Source: Vagococcus proximus (GTDB lineage: Bacteria > Bacillota > Bacilli > Lactobacillales > Vagococcaceae). From it: a DNA stretch of 64,000 nucleotides. The DNA lies in contig NZ_JAPDSH010000001.1 in the NCBI RefSeq assembly GCF_029143285.1, positions 62,001 to 126,000 of the forward strand, in the 5' to 3' direction. The notes beneath the pieces were generated by a model that ran no database searches, had not been told where the DNA came from, and saw nothing but the letters and a program-made list of their open reading frames with translations. The translations under genes were made by a program, and so were the position numbers. Each line of letters begins with the position of its first letter. Within the stretch, counting starts at the first letter, position 1. Shown here one piece after another: positions 8,839 through 17,960 of this stretch.

Positions 8839-10389
8839 ATGAGAGGAATGGAACACGTAGCGAAAAAAGACACGACTAAATTAGCAATGATGGTTTTAGT
8901 GTTAGGTGTATTTATGTCAGCGTTAGATAACGGCATTATTTCTGCGGCGTTAACAACAATAAATTCATCGTTTAATGTTTCTGAAGTTCAGGGATCATGG
9001 GGAATTACGTTATATACATTAGGGATGGCGATATCAACTCCTATTATTGGAAAGTTAGCAGATAGATATGGTCGTAAGAAATTATTTATGATTGAAATTT
9101 CAGTCTTTGCTTTAGGATCACTTTTAGTGGCTTTAAGTCCAACCTTCACTTTATTTTTAGCAGCCCGTTTTATACAAGCACTGGGTGGAGGCGGAATTTT
9201 TATCATTGCAAGTTCGTTTGTTTTAACAGTATTTCCTAAAGAAAAACAAGGTGGCTTATTGGGAATGCTCGGAGCAGTTAATGGGATTGCTTCTGTCGTT
9301 GGTCCAAATGTAGGGAGTCTAGTTCTTAATATGACTGGAAAGTGGCACTGGTTATTTTTAATTAATTTACCAATTGCCATTATTATTATTGTGACAGGTT
9401 TAATGTGGATACCAGAAACGAAAATTAACGTTATGAAACGTACAGATTATTGGGGTACGGTGTTATTAAGTTTGGGAATTTTAAGTTTCATGTTAGCTAT
9501 TACAAATCTTCAACAAAGTGATTTATTAGGGAGTTTATTAAGCACTAAAGTTTTAGGTTTCTTAGTTTTAGGTGTTGTTTTATTTGTTGGATTATTCTTA
9601 CTTGAAAAGGCGAATGAATCAAAAGACGTAGATGCGATATTAGCTTATCATTTACTAACAAATCGTAATTTTATGCTGACTCTTTTAATGGGGCTATTAA
9701 CAGGAACCTTAATTGCGATTTTTGTTTATATTCCTAGTTATGTGGAACATCGCTTAGGCATTTCAGCGAACCAAGCAGGTGTTTATATGTCCGGAATTGG
9801 ACTTGCTTCAATCGTCGGTGCTGGTAGTGGTGGACGCTTCGTAGATAAGAAAGGGGCTCGACAAACTATTTTAATTGCGAGTTTGATTTCTTTTGTTGGA
9901 TTTGGAAGTATGGCTTTCTTTAGCACGTCAACAACGAGTTTCCTAGTAACATCATCAGTGACAGGTCTCGGTTTTGGTATGTTAATGGGAGCTCCTCTGT
10001 CTGTTCTAGCTTCAGAAGCAGCAGGAGAAGAAAAAGGGTCTGCATTAGGGACCTTATCAGTAAGCAGACAAGTTGGGTTAACAATAGCTCCGACTTTATA
10101 TGCAGCCTTGATTCAAAATGGTTTTGAACCTTTATTACCAAAAATTAAACAAACTGTTTCAACAGAATATGTAGCGGATAAACTAAGTGATTTAAATACC
10201 TCATCAGTTGAATCTATGTTATTAGGAATTAAAGAGGTGCCAAATGGTCCAGAAAAATCTCAAATGTTAGACATTTTTTATCATACAGCACACACAGCTT
10301 ATCAACACATGTTTTTGATGAGTTCTATAGCATCGGCTTTAATTTTAGTCTTTGCCTTATTATTAAAACAAAAAAAGAAAACAAATTAA
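8839..10389 (+). CDS. DHA2-type MFS multidrug efflux transporter (14 membrane segments)
   Basis: The 516-residue protein belongs to the drug:H+ antiporter family with 14 membrane segments (EmrB/QacA/LmrB type). Motif D1 with the membrane-1 Asp is seen in FMSALDNGIISAALTTI (about 26-42), motif A as GKLADRYGRKK (about 74-84), and motif C-like glycines in NGIASVVGPNVG (about 149-160). A loop with fewer hydrophobic residues before the last segment (about 435-480) is usual for the family. The start is uncertain: ATG 8839 is weakly supported, and ATG 8848 has a GAGAGG unusually close. It is first in a two-gene operon under the double-operator promoter. Confidence 0.9.
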   Translation: MRGMEHVAKKDTTKLAMMVLVLGVFMSALDNGIISAALTTINSSFNVSEVQGSWGITLYTLGMAISTPIIGKLADRYGRKKLFMIEISVFALGSLLVALSPTFTLFLAARFIQALGGGGIFIIASSFVLTVFPKEKQGGLLGMLGAVNGIASVVGPNVGSLVLNMTGKWHWLFLINLPIAIIIIVTGLMWIPETKINVMKRTDYWGTVLLSLGILSFMLAITNLQQSDLLGSLLSTKVLGFLVLGVVLFVGLFLLEKANESKDVDAILAYHLLTNRNFMLTLLMGLLTGTLIAIFVYIPSYVEHRLGISANQAGVYMSGIGLASIVGAGSGGRFVDKKGARQTILIASLISFVGFGSMAFFSTSTTSFLVTSSVTGLGFGMLMGAPLSVLASEAAGEEKGSALGTLSVSRQVGLTIAPTLYAALIQNGFEPLLPKIKQTVSTEYVADKLSDLNTSSVESMLLGIKEVPNGPEKSQMLDIFYHTAHTAYQHMFLMSSIASALILVFALLLKQKKKTN

Positions 10390-10402
10390 AAGGAGTATAG
10401 AC

Positions 10403-10789
10403 ATGAGTACAGAATTAATATTAGCAAGCGGTGCAATGATGATTGCCCTAGTTTTATACAGTATCGGAGTTTTTGGGGAAAAATTAAGTGGAACAATTCA
10501 ATTTAAACATTTAGTCTTTTTCTTTGGTGGGTTGATATTTGACACAACAGGAACAACGTTGATGAATCAAATCGCAAAAGGTAATGGTGGCTCACAATTT
10601 GGATTACACCAATTAACAGGAGGAGCGGCTCTTATTCTAATGGGATTCCATTTTATCTGGGCAATTTGGGTGTATAAAAAAGGCAGTGACGAAGCAAAAG
10701 AAAAATTCCATAAATTCAGTATCGGTGTTTGGACATTATGGGTGATCTCATTTGTGTTAGGTATGCTTGTAGGCATGGGAGTTTTATAA
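10403..10789 (+). CDS. HsmA-like small membrane protein
   Basis: The 128-residue protein has four predicted membrane segments (about 5-22, 34-48, 66-88, 105-127). The pattern FFFGGLIFDTTGTTLM and the histidine-containing HQLTGGAALILMGFHFIWAIW resemble the HsmA family of small membrane proteins of unknown role. AAAGGAG lies nine bases before ATG and 13 bases separate it from the MFS gene, so both are transcribed together and probably share the same inducible control. A role as partner of the efflux pump is only inferred from position. Confidence 0.7.
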   Translation: MSTELILASGAMMIALVLYSIGVFGEKLSGTIQFKHLVFFFGGLIFDTTGTTLMNQIAKGNGGSQFGLHQLTGGAALILMGFHFIWAIWVYKKGSDEAKEKFHKFSIGVWTLWVISFVLGMLVGMGVL

Positions 10790-10801
10790 GAGGTAGGATG
10801 A

Positions 10802-10831
10802 GACGTAGATAATTTATCTACGTCTTTTTTT
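10802..10831 (+). terminator. Intrinsic terminator of the MFS/HsmA operon
   Basis: An 11-bp perfect stem, GACGTAGATAA/TTATCTACGTC, with a single-base centre is followed by seven T. Confidence 0.93.
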
Positions 10832-10928
10832 ATTAAACACTATTCTCCATCACTCTAAACAAAATAATACATTCAATTGTGACTGAGAATGACTTAATCT
10901 AAAGCAAGTAATAAAAGGAGGTTTCATT

Positions 10929-12659
10929 ATGAATAATTTTCAATGGATTTGGAGTTATATGAAAAAAGATGTTGTGAAGATCATTACTGCTATTATTTTA
11001 TTAATTATTAGTTCGTTACTTATTATTATTAATCCACTTTTGAGTGGTCGAATTATTGATGATGTTTTGACAAATCAGGAAACAGGTTTACTTGTTCCTA
11101 TTTTACTAGGGATGATAGTTGTTACAGTGCTACGTTCGATTTTACGTTACCTGTATCAAATAACGTTTGAGAGGATTGGTCAAAACGTTATTTTTGAAGT
11201 TCGTGAAGATATGTTTTTGAAACTTCAAGAACTTGATTTTGATTTCTTCAATCATACTCGTGTTGGTGATATTATGGCTCGTATGACAGGAGATACAGAG
11301 GCGATCAGACATTTTGTCTGTTGGGTAACCTATAATATTTTAGAGTGTATTTTCTGGTTCTTAGCGGCTGTTATTGTGATGGGAACAATTAGTTGGAAGC
11401 TAATGCTATGTTTAGTAGCAATAACGCCTTTAATTTTCATTTTAACGCAAAAAATGTCAAAAGAGGCTCACCCTGTATTCTTTAAAATTAGAGAAAGCTT
11501 CTCTAAGCTAAATTCAATGGTAGAAGAAAATATCAGTGGTAATCGTGTAGTTAAGGCTTTCTCAAGAGAAGCTTATGAAATAGAAAAATTTAATGAACGC
11601 AATGAAGATTATAAAAAGCGTAATATGGATTCTGCGAAAGTTTCTAAAAAGTATTTGCCATGGTTAGATGGCTTTGCTGGTAGTTTGAATTTAATTGCTT
11701 TAGTAGTGGGTGGCATATTTGTTATTCAAGGAAGTATGACAATAGGGGATTTAGTAGCTTTTAATGGTTTTTTATGGATGCTTAATATGCCTATGCGTAT
11801 GAGTGGATGGCTGATTAATGACACTCAACGTTTCCAAGCGTCATGTATTAAAATTAGAGAAATGATTACTACTGAATCAAGTATTACAGTTGAAACAGAA
11901 AAAGATACGAAGATTATGCAGGGGTATGTTGATTTTGATGATGTAAGTTTTCATTTTTCAGATGATCCAGATAATTTTGTTTTGGAAAATATTTCATTTT
12001 CAGCTAAACCTGGTCAGACAGTGGGGATATTAGGTGAAACAGGTTCAGGTAAGACAACGTTAGTCAATCTCATTGCTCGTTTTTATGATCCGACTTCAGG
12101 TCAGGTATTGATAGATGGAATCAATGCAACAGAATGGCCTATTCGTAATTTACGTGAACACATCGCGATGGTTATGCAAGATGTTTTCTTATTTTCAAAT
12201 ACAATAGAAGAAAACATAGCATTTGGAAATCCGTATGTAGATGCTAGTTATATCAGACGTGTCGCTGAGATTGCTGATGCGAATGCTTTTATTGAGCGTA
12301 TGCCAGAAGGCTACGGTACGATTGTTGGCGAACGTGGTGTAGGGTTGTCAGGTGGTCAAAAGCAACGTATTTCGTTAGCGAGAGCACTAGCTAAGGACCC
12401 ATCTATTTTGATTCTAGATGATACAACATCAGCAGTAGATATGGAAACGGAAACTAAGATTCAAACAGAATTAAATAAAATAACTCAAGATAAAACAACA
12501 TTTATTATTGCACACCGTATTTCATCAGTAAGAGAAGCTGATTTAATTTTATTGCTTGAAAAAGGGCGTGTTGTAGAGCAAGGGACTCACCAAGAACTGG
12601 TTGAAAAAGGTGGCGAATACTTCAAAGTCTATCAAAAACAATTGGGTGAAGAGGTTTAG
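10929..12659 (+). CDS. Heterodimeric ABC multidrug exporter, subunit with degenerate ATP site
   Basis: The 576-residue half-transporter has an N-terminal six-helix export domain (about 1-310) and a C-terminal ATPase. Walker A is GETGSGKTT (about 369-377), the signature is the canonical LSGGQKQR, and Walker B is ILILDDTTSAVD, with Asp498 where the catalytic Glu normally stands. The switch His is kept (IAHR). An Asp at this place together with a canonical signature defines the degenerate-site subunit of LmrC/EfrA/BmrC-like exporters, while its signature serves the partner's good ATP site. A GGAGG ribosome site precedes the start, and the partner gene begins 14 bases after the stop. Confidence 0.93.
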   Translation: MNNFQWIWSYMKKDVVKIITAIILLIISSLLIIINPLLSGRIIDDVLTNQETGLLVPILLGMIVVTVLRSILRYLYQITFERIGQNVIFEVREDMFLKLQELDFDFFNHTRVGDIMARMTGDTEAIRHFVCWVTYNILECIFWFLAAVIVMGTISWKLMLCLVAITPLIFILTQKMSKEAHPVFFKIRESFSKLNSMVEENISGNRVVKAFSREAYEIEKFNERNEDYKKRNMDSAKVSKKYLPWLDGFAGSLNLIALVVGGIFVIQGSMTIGDLVAFNGFLWMLNMPMRMSGWLINDTQRFQASCIKIREMITTESSITVETEKDTKIMQGYVDFDDVSFHFSDDPDNFVLENISFSAKPGQTVGILGETGSGKTTLVNLIARFYDPTSGQVLIDGINATEWPIRNLREHIAMVMQDVFLFSNTIEENIAFGNPYVDASYIRRVAEIADANAFIERMPEGYGTIVGERGVGLSGGQKQRISLARALAKDPSILILDDTTSAVDMETETKIQTELNKITQDKTTFIIAHRISSVREADLILLLEKGRVVEQGTHQELVEKGGEYFKVYQKQLGEEV

Positions 12660-12673
12660 AAAGGAGGAGTACT

Positions 12674-14455
12674 ATGGCTAGAAATACCTATGATAAAGAT
12701 GAAGAGTTACTTCAGGAATTTAACTGGAGCTATTATAAACGTTTAGGAGTTTACATTGTTCCTTATAAAAAAGCGTTATTAAAAACGCTGGCTGTCATTA
12801 TTTTTGCAAATATTGCAGGAATGATTGGTCCGTATTTTACGAAGTTAGCAATCGATGAAGCTATTCCGAATAAAGATATTAAGCAGTTGATGGTATTAGG
12901 TATTATCTTTTTACTATCACTTATTGCGATTGGTATGAGTATGAGGTATCGTATTCAGTCTATTACTGAAATCGGGCAAGATGTGTTAAAAGATATGCGT
13001 TCTTCTATTTTTGTTCATTTACAAAAATTACCCTTTTCTTATTTTGATAATCGTCCACACGGTAAAATATTAATTAGGGTCGTTAACTATATTAATACGT
13101 TGAGTGATTTATTGAGTAACGGATTGATTAATTTAATATCTGATATATTTAGTGTCATTATTACATTAGTTGTGATGTTTATGATTGATGTTAAGTTAAC
13201 ATTATACAGTTTGATTTTGTTACCAGTTTTATTTGTTCTTGTGATGTTTATAAAAAAACTTCAACGTAAAGCGTATCAAGAATTGAGTAATAAACAATCA
13301 AATATGAATGCGTACATCCATGAAAGTATTTCAGGTATTAAGGTTACACAATCATTTGCGAGAGAAGAAGAAAGTTTTGAGAATTTTTCTAAGATAAGTA
13401 ATGCTTACCGTGATTCATACATGAAGGCTGTAAAAGTTCAATTTTTATTATGGCCAGCTGTTCAAAATATTTCAGTGATAACAACGAGTTTAATTTATTT
13501 TGTAGGAATTCGTGGATTAGGTGTGGATGTTTCAACAGGAACATTAATTGCATTTATTGGTTATATTAATAATTTTTGGAACCCTGTTATCAACATTGGG
13601 AATTTCTATAACTCATTAATTACTGCTACAGCTTATCTAGAGCGTATATTTGAAACAATGGATGTTGAACCTGATATTAAAGATTTACCTGGGGCGATTG
13701 AAATGCCTGAAATTAAGGGGAAAGTGACATTTGAAGATGTGGTGTTCCGTTACGAAGAGGGACGTAATATTTTAGATGGGATTAATTTTACAGTTAATCC
13801 TGGTGAGAGTATTGCTTTAGTAGGCCCGACGGGTGCAGGGAAAACAACTGTTATTAATTTATTAAGTCGATTCTATGATGTAAATGAAGGTGAAGTAAAA
13901 GTTGATGATATCAATGTTCGTGATGTGACATTAGAGTCATTAAGAACTCAAATGGGTGTTATGCTTCAAGATACCTTTGTTTTTTCAGGAACAATTTTGG
14001 AAAACATTAGATATGGTAAACTGGATGCCTCAGAGGAAGAAGTTATGGAAGCCGCAAAAGTAGTAAGAGCCCATGATTTTATCAAAGATTTAAAAGATGG
14101 CTACCACACTGTGGTAGAAGAAAGAGGAAGTACTCTATCAGCAGGGCAACGTCAGCTTATTTCATTTGCTAGAGCACTTCTTGCTGATCCTAAGATTTTA
14201 ATTTTAGATGAAGCAACATCAAGTATTGATACGAAAACAGAAGAGCTGTTACAAATTGGGTTACAACAGCTTTTAAAAGGAAGAACATCATTCATTATTG
14301 CCCATAGATTATCAACAATCAAAAATAGTGATAAGATATTCTATATTGATGGAGGAAAAGTGGCTGAAGCAGGTAATCATGATGCTTTAATGGCAGAAAG
14401 AGGGCTATACCATCACTTGTACCAATCACAATATGACTTACTGAAAGTCGATTAA
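12674..14455 (+). CDS. Heterodimeric ABC multidrug exporter, catalytic-site subunit
   Basis: The 593-residue partner of the preceding gene has a longer N-terminus, six membrane helices (about 30-335) and an ATPase with Walker A GPTGAGKTT, signature LSAGQRQL (Ala replacing the second Gly of LSGGQ) and Walker B ILILDEATSSID with Glu513 intact. The complementary pattern, altered signature with intact Glu here against intact signature with altered Glu in the partner, is the rule for LmrD/EfrB/BmrD subunits. AAAGGAGG lies ahead of ATG. E. faecalis has several such pairs (EfrAB, EfrCD, EfrEF), so I do not assign a symbol. Confidence 0.93.
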   Translation: MARNTYDKDEELLQEFNWSYYKRLGVYIVPYKKALLKTLAVIIFANIAGMIGPYFTKLAIDEAIPNKDIKQLMVLGIIFLLSLIAIGMSMRYRIQSITEIGQDVLKDMRSSIFVHLQKLPFSYFDNRPHGKILIRVVNYINTLSDLLSNGLINLISDIFSVIITLVVMFMIDVKLTLYSLILLPVLFVLVMFIKKLQRKAYQELSNKQSNMNAYIHESISGIKVTQSFAREEESFENFSKISNAYRDSYMKAVKVQFLLWPAVQNISVITTSLIYFVGIRGLGVDVSTGTLIAFIGYINNFWNPVINIGNFYNSLITATAYLERIFETMDVEPDIKDLPGAIEMPEIKGKVTFEDVVFRYEEGRNILDGINFTVNPGESIALVGPTGAGKTTVINLLSRFYDVNEGEVKVDDINVRDVTLESLRTQMGVMLQDTFVFSGTILENIRYGKLDASEEEVMEAAKVVRAHDFIKDLKDGYHTVVEERGSTLSAGQRQLISFARALLADPKILILDEATSSIDTKTEELLQIGLQQLLKGRTSFIIAHRLSTIKNSDKIFYIDGGKVAEAGNHDALMAERGLYHHLYQSQYDLLKVD

Positions 14456-14489
14456 AAAAGGAAGGACGTTTAAACGTCCTTCCTTTTTT
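14454..14489. terminator. Bidirectional terminator, 36-base perfect palindrome
   Basis: The whole segment is self-complementary around GTTTAAAC, with AAAAAAGGAAGGACG on one side and its complement on the other. It ends both the ABC operon and the convergent gnd gene. Confidence 0.95.
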
Positions 14490-14496
14490 CTGTGTC

Positions 14497-15393
14497 CTAT
14501 TTCTTTTCAACAGCATGACCACCGAAGCCATTACGTAAAGCAGCTACGACTTTACCTGTAAATGTATCGTCGTATAATGAGCGATTACGCATCATTAATG
14601 ATAAAGCAATAACAGGCGTAGGGATTTGATAATCTAAAGCTGTTTCGATTGTCCATTTTCCTTCACCAGAGGCGTGCATGACACCTTTGATATTGTCTAA
14701 TTTAGCATCTTCTTGGAAAGCTTCTTCAGCTAATTCCATTAACCATGATCGGATAACTGAGCCGTTATTCCAAACTTTTGCAACAGCTTCTAAATCATAA
14801 TCAAAAGGTCCGCCTTCTAAAACATCAAAGCCTTCAGCGATGGCTTGCATCATACCGTATTCGATACCGTTATGAACCATTTTTAAGAAGTGACCACTGC
14901 CGACTTCTCCTGTATACATGTAGCCATTCTCGATTGCAATACTATCAAATAGAGGTTCAATTTCTTTAAAGACATTTTTATCGCCACCAATCATCAGACA
15001 AGCCCCGTTATTAGCGCCGCTTGTTCCACCACTTGTCCCACAATCAAAGAAGAAAATACCTTTTTCTTTTAAGTCGATACCGTGTTGTTGAGAAACTTTG
15101 TAGTTAGAATTACCACCGTCAATAATGATATCTCCTGGAGTTAATAGAGTGCTTAATTGATCTAGTACAATTTGTAACGGCTCACCGTTAGGAACCATAA
15201 TCCAAATGATTTTCTTTTCGGGTAGGGCATTAACAAATGCTTCTAAAGTCGCTTCAGTTTTGACACCTGCGCGTTTAGCATTTTCAAGACTGTCAGGCAT
15301 AACATCTGTTCCAACTACAGTATGTCCTTGACGCGCCATATTAATTGCTAAGTTCAATCCCATTTTTCCTAAACCGATAATCCCAATATTCAT
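14497..15393 (-). CDS. gnd: 6-phosphogluconate dehydrogenase (decarboxylating), short form
   Basis: It oxidises 6-phosphogluconate to ribulose-5-phosphate plus CO2 in the oxidative pentose phosphate branch. The N-terminal Rossmann motif GLGKMGLNLA (7-16) and the family blocks IIDGGNSNY, CGTSGGTSGA and KMVHNGIEYGMMQAIAEG, with the catalytic Lys and Asn, are visible. At 298 residues it is the short YqeC/GntZ-type form, not the 470-residue Gnd, and this form is often NAD-preferring. AGGAG precedes the ATG. It is divergent from an RpiR regulator and its promoter contains a 22-base palindrome, so control by that neighbour is likely. Confidence 0.93.
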   Translation of the reverse strand: MNIGIIGLGKMGLNLAINMARQGHTVVGTDVMPDSLENAKRAGVKTEATLEAFVNALPEKKIIWIMVPNGEPLQIVLDQLSTLLTPGDIIIDGGNSNYKVSQQHGIDLKEKGIFFFDCGTSGGTSGANNGACLMIGGDKNVFKEIEPLFDSIAIENGYMYTGEVGSGHFLKMVHNGIEYGMMQAIAEGFDVLEGGPFDYDLEAVAKVWNNGSVIRSWLMELAEEAFQEDAKLDNIKGVMHASGEGKWTIETALDYQIPTPVIALSLMMRNRSLYDDTFTGKVVAALRNGFGGHAVEKK

Positions 15394-15432
15394 AATGTGT
15401 TCACTCCTGTGAAAGTTTTATTTATTAAAGTT

Positions 15433-15461
15433 AGTATAAAATAAAATTTTATTTTATGCAA
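15433..15461 (-). promoter_or_regulatory. gnd promoter with palindromic operator in the spacer
   Basis: On the minus strand TTGCAT and TATACT are spaced by exactly 17 bases. The spacer is almost filled by a 22-base perfect dyad at 15436-15457, two ATAAAATAAAA half-sites meeting head to head. Occupation would exclude RNA polymerase. Confidence 0.8.
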
Positions 15462-15465
15462 CAAC

Positions 15466-15502
15466 AAATAAAAGTTTTATTTTTTTAGTGACATGGTATA
15501 AT
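15466..15502 (+). promoter_or_regulatory. rpiR promoter with extended -10 and second operator
   Basis: TGGTATAAT at 15494-15502 is an extended -10 box. The -35 region coincides with a second dyad at 15466-15482 (AAATAAAA-G-TTTTATTT) whose arms resemble those of the gnd operator, which suggests autoregulation. Confidence 0.65.
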
Positions 15503-15560
15503 CAAGAAAAGTAAAAAAGGTTTTTAAGACCTAAATAAAAAAGTCAAAGGAGTTTTCAAC

Positions 15561-16412
15561 ATGAAAAATCCCATTGAAGTAAAAATAAACACAATTTATC
15601 GTGATATAAGTCGTAAGGAGCAACAGGTTGCAGATTATATTTTAAATTTTCCCGATCAAATTATTCATCAATCGATTGGTGATTTATCTAGGCAACTGGG
15701 GATGGCAGAATCAACTGTCTTCCGTTTTTGTCAGCGGTTAGGCTATAAAGGCTATAAAGAATTTAAAATAGATTTAGCCTCAGTTGTTCAAAGTGAAAGA
15801 GCAAAAGAGCATGTTATATATGAGGGGATTACTGAAAAAGATAGCCCACGCGAAATTGCTCAAAAAGTATTTGCGTCTAACCAACAAGCCTTGCAAGATA
15901 CGATTGATTTATTAGATGATAAGCAAATGACAGCAGCTGTTAATATTCTAACCCAGTCTGAAAAAGTGATTTTCTTTGGGAGTGGGGGTTCTAATGTAAT
16001 TGCTTTAGATGCCTTTCATAAGTTTTTAAGAAGTCCGCTTAACGTGGGATGTAATACTGATAATCATATTCAGTTGATGGAATCGGCTCGTATGGGTGAA
16101 CAAGATTGTGCGGTGATTATTTCACATTCTGGACAAAGTCAAGATAGTTTACAAATTGCTGGACTGGCTAAAAAAAATGGTGCGAAGTTAATCGTTATCA
16201 CTAGTTTTTTATTGTCACCATTGGCAGAACTATCAGATTGTTGTTTGTTATCCACATCAAAAGAGATTGACTACCGACCAGAAGCTTTGGCGACACGACT
16301 CACTCAACTAAGCTTGATTGACGCATTGTATGTGAATGTGATGTACCAAAATATAGAAAAATCTGAAAAGTCATTAGAACAAATTAGAGGAGCTATTTCA
16401 ATCACTAAGTAA
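15561..16412 (+). CDS. MurR/RpiR-family transcriptional regulator
   Basis: The 283-residue protein has an N-terminal helix-turn-helix domain (about 1-77; SIGDLSRQLGMAESTVFRFCQRLGYKGYKEFKIDL is characteristic of the family) and a C-terminal SIS sugar-phosphate domain (about 110-255; VIFFGSGGSNVIALDAFHKF and VIISHSGQSQDS form the phosphate-binding loops). Such proteins sense phosphosugars. Because it is divergent from gnd, 6-phosphogluconate or another pentose-pathway ester is the best guess for the ligand. AAAGGAG lies nine bases before the ATG. Confidence 0.9.
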   Translation: MKNPIEVKINTIYRDISRKEQQVADYILNFPDQIIHQSIGDLSRQLGMAESTVFRFCQRLGYKGYKEFKIDLASVVQSERAKEHVIYEGITEKDSPREIAQKVFASNQQALQDTIDLLDDKQMTAAVNILTQSEKVIFFGSGGSNVIALDAFHKFLRSPLNVGCNTDNHIQLMESARMGEQDCAVIISHSGQSQDSLQIAGLAKKNGAKLIVITSFLLSPLAELSDCCLLSTSKEIDYRPEALATRLTQLSLIDALYVNVMYQNIEKSEKSLEQIRGAISITK

Positions 16413-16436
16413 TTCTTAATATTAGATACTTTATGG

Positions 16437-16465
16437 TTGTCATTGCCTGTTTGCCTTGTTATGAT
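16437..16465 (+). promoter_or_regulatory. Promoter of the ThrE-like operon
   Basis: TTGTCA and TATGAT are separated by 17 bases, placing the start about 45 bases before the first gene. Confidence 0.78.
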
Positions 16466-16518
16466 GAATGTGAAAAAAGCTTGACCAGAGACAAGCATTT
16501 ATAGAAAGGAGGCAGTTC

Positions 16519-17262
16519 ATGGACCATAAAGAGTACTTACTTGAGACATGCGCCCTAGCAGGAAAGGTTATGCTAGAAAATGGAGCAGAGATGTACCGTG
16601 TGGAGGATACAATGAATCGTATTGCCGCATGTAAAAATGAAGTAGGGAAGAGTTTTGTGACTCAAACTGTCGTATTAATGGGGCTCGAAGGTACGCAGAA
16701 AATCCAAATGGAACGTGTAAGCGAACGTACAATTAATCTAGGTAAGGTTTCAGCTGTAAATGATTTATCACGCTTGTTATCTCGTGATTTGATTGATATA
16801 AAGGAATTAAATAAACAGTTACGTGAGCTTCAACGTGTGATGCCTCCTTTAGAGCCTGTCTTAAAAACGATTTGTGCCATTTTAATTAGTGCGAGTTTAA
16901 TGATCTTACTAGGTGGGACATGGGCTGACTTTATTCCAACATGTATTGTTGGAGCAGGAGGCTATATTGCGTACTTGCTAAGTGCGAATTATTTAAGATT
17001 AAAATATGTGGATGAGTTTGTTGGTGCTTTTGTAATGGGAATTTTAGCTTTTTTAATGTTAAAAACAGGGTTTGGCCATTCGTTAGACGATATGATTATT
17101 GGCAGTATCATGCCACTTGTTCCTGGTGTGGCATTAACCAATACCGTTCGAGATTTACAGGAAGGACACATTTTATCAGGGATTTCGCGTGGTGTTGAAG
17201 CGCTAATTATAGCCTTGATGATTGGTGCCGGTATAGCGGTCGCCTTCAGTGTGATGGGGTAA
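16519..17262 (+). CDS. Threonine/serine exporter ThrE-family, large component (DUF1212)
   Basis: The 247-residue protein carries the N-terminal cytoplasmic ThrE domain, with LLETCALAGKVMLENGAEMYRVEDTMNRI at about 5-35, and five membrane segments from residue 115 onward, including the GSIMPLVPGVALTNTVRDLQEGHILSG block that is diagnostic of the family. It corresponds to YjjP of the split YjjP/YjjB type. The membrane partner begins seven bases after the stop. Amino-acid or dicarboxylate export is inferred from homologues; the substrate here is unproven. Confidence 0.88.
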   Translation: MDHKEYLLETCALAGKVMLENGAEMYRVEDTMNRIAACKNEVGKSFVTQTVVLMGLEGTQKIQMERVSERTINLGKVSAVNDLSRLLSRDLIDIKELNKQLRELQRVMPPLEPVLKTICAILISASLMILLGGTWADFIPTCIVGAGGYIAYLLSANYLRLKYVDEFVGAFVMGILAFLMLKTGFGHSLDDMIIGSIMPLVPGVALTNTVRDLQEGHILSGISRGVEALIIALMIGAGIAVAFSVMG

Positions 17263-17269
17263 TCATAGT

Positions 17270-17743
17270 ATGACAATATCAGTATTTATATTAAAATTTA
17301 TTGAGCAATTTGCCCTAAGCTTTATATCTGCTGTAGGATTTGCTATTATTTTCCAAGTTCCTCGAAACAGAATTATATATAGTGGTTGGGCTGGTGCAGG
17401 TGGTTGGATGATCTATTGGTTCTGTTTATTAATCGGAATGGGTAATATTATTTCTACTTTTATTTGTGCCTTATCTATTGCGTGGATTAGTTACATTATT
17501 GCGAGAAAACTGAAAACGCCGGCTACTTTATACAACATCCCAGGAATTACATCAGTCGTTCCCGGTGGGACATCATATAAAATGACGTATAGTTTACTAA
17601 TTGGGGACTATCATCAAGCTGTCGAACATGGTATTCAAGTGATTGCCTTAGCAGGAGCCATTGCAGGCGGGTTAATCTTTTTTGAAGTGGCACGACGTAA
17701 TTTTAAAGAAGGCTTAGTCCCTAAAATACAAAAAAGAAGATAA
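17270..17743 (+). CDS. Threonine/serine exporter ThrE-family, small component (DUF3815)
   Basis: The 157-residue membrane protein corresponds to YjjB, the second half of a split ThrE exporter. It has four to five membrane segments and the motif LYNIPGITSVVPGGTSYKMTYSLL (about 85-108), which parallels the PLVPG motif of the first component. It ends in a basic tail (KIQKRR). Together with the preceding gene it should form one transporter. Confidence 0.87.
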   Translation: MTISVFILKFIEQFALSFISAVGFAIIFQVPRNRIIYSGWAGAGGWMIYWFCLLIGMGNIISTFICALSIAWISYIIARKLKTPATLYNIPGITSVVPGGTSYKMTYSLLIGDYHQAVEHGIQVIALAGAIAGGLIFFEVARRNFKEGLVPKIQKRR

Positions 17744-17772
17744 AATAAGTCACGATTGTGGCTTATTTTTTT
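17744..17772 (+). terminator. Intrinsic terminator of the ThrE-like operon
   Basis: The stem AATAAGTCAC/GTGGCTTATT with one G-U pair and a short loop is followed by T-rich sequence. Confidence 0.85.
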
Positions 17773-17901
17773 AGTGTTTTTTTGCACAAATGAAAAGGGT
17801 CTATCGACTGGATAATAGTGTTTTTTTTGCAATATGTATATTTTCTAGGTGGAATTATGAAAAAAATGTGAACTTCTTTTGAATTTTTTTATAAAAAGCT
17901 G

Positions 17902-17930
17902 TTCTCTTTTTCACAAAGGTGAGGTATACT
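17902..17930 (+). promoter_or_regulatory. Putative promoter of the first YeeE/YedE gene
   Basis: TATACT at 17925-17930 is preceded at 17-base spacing by the weak hexamer TTCTCT. The region 17773-17901 is AT-rich and holds nothing else that I recognise. Confidence 0.45.
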
Positions 17931-17960
17931 TTGGTTAGAAAAAAGAAGGAGTTGTAATTT

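Noticed and set aside
14454-14489. 36-base perfect palindrome as a recombination or operator site
   Set aside because: Position between convergent genes with A- and T-runs makes it a bidirectional terminator.
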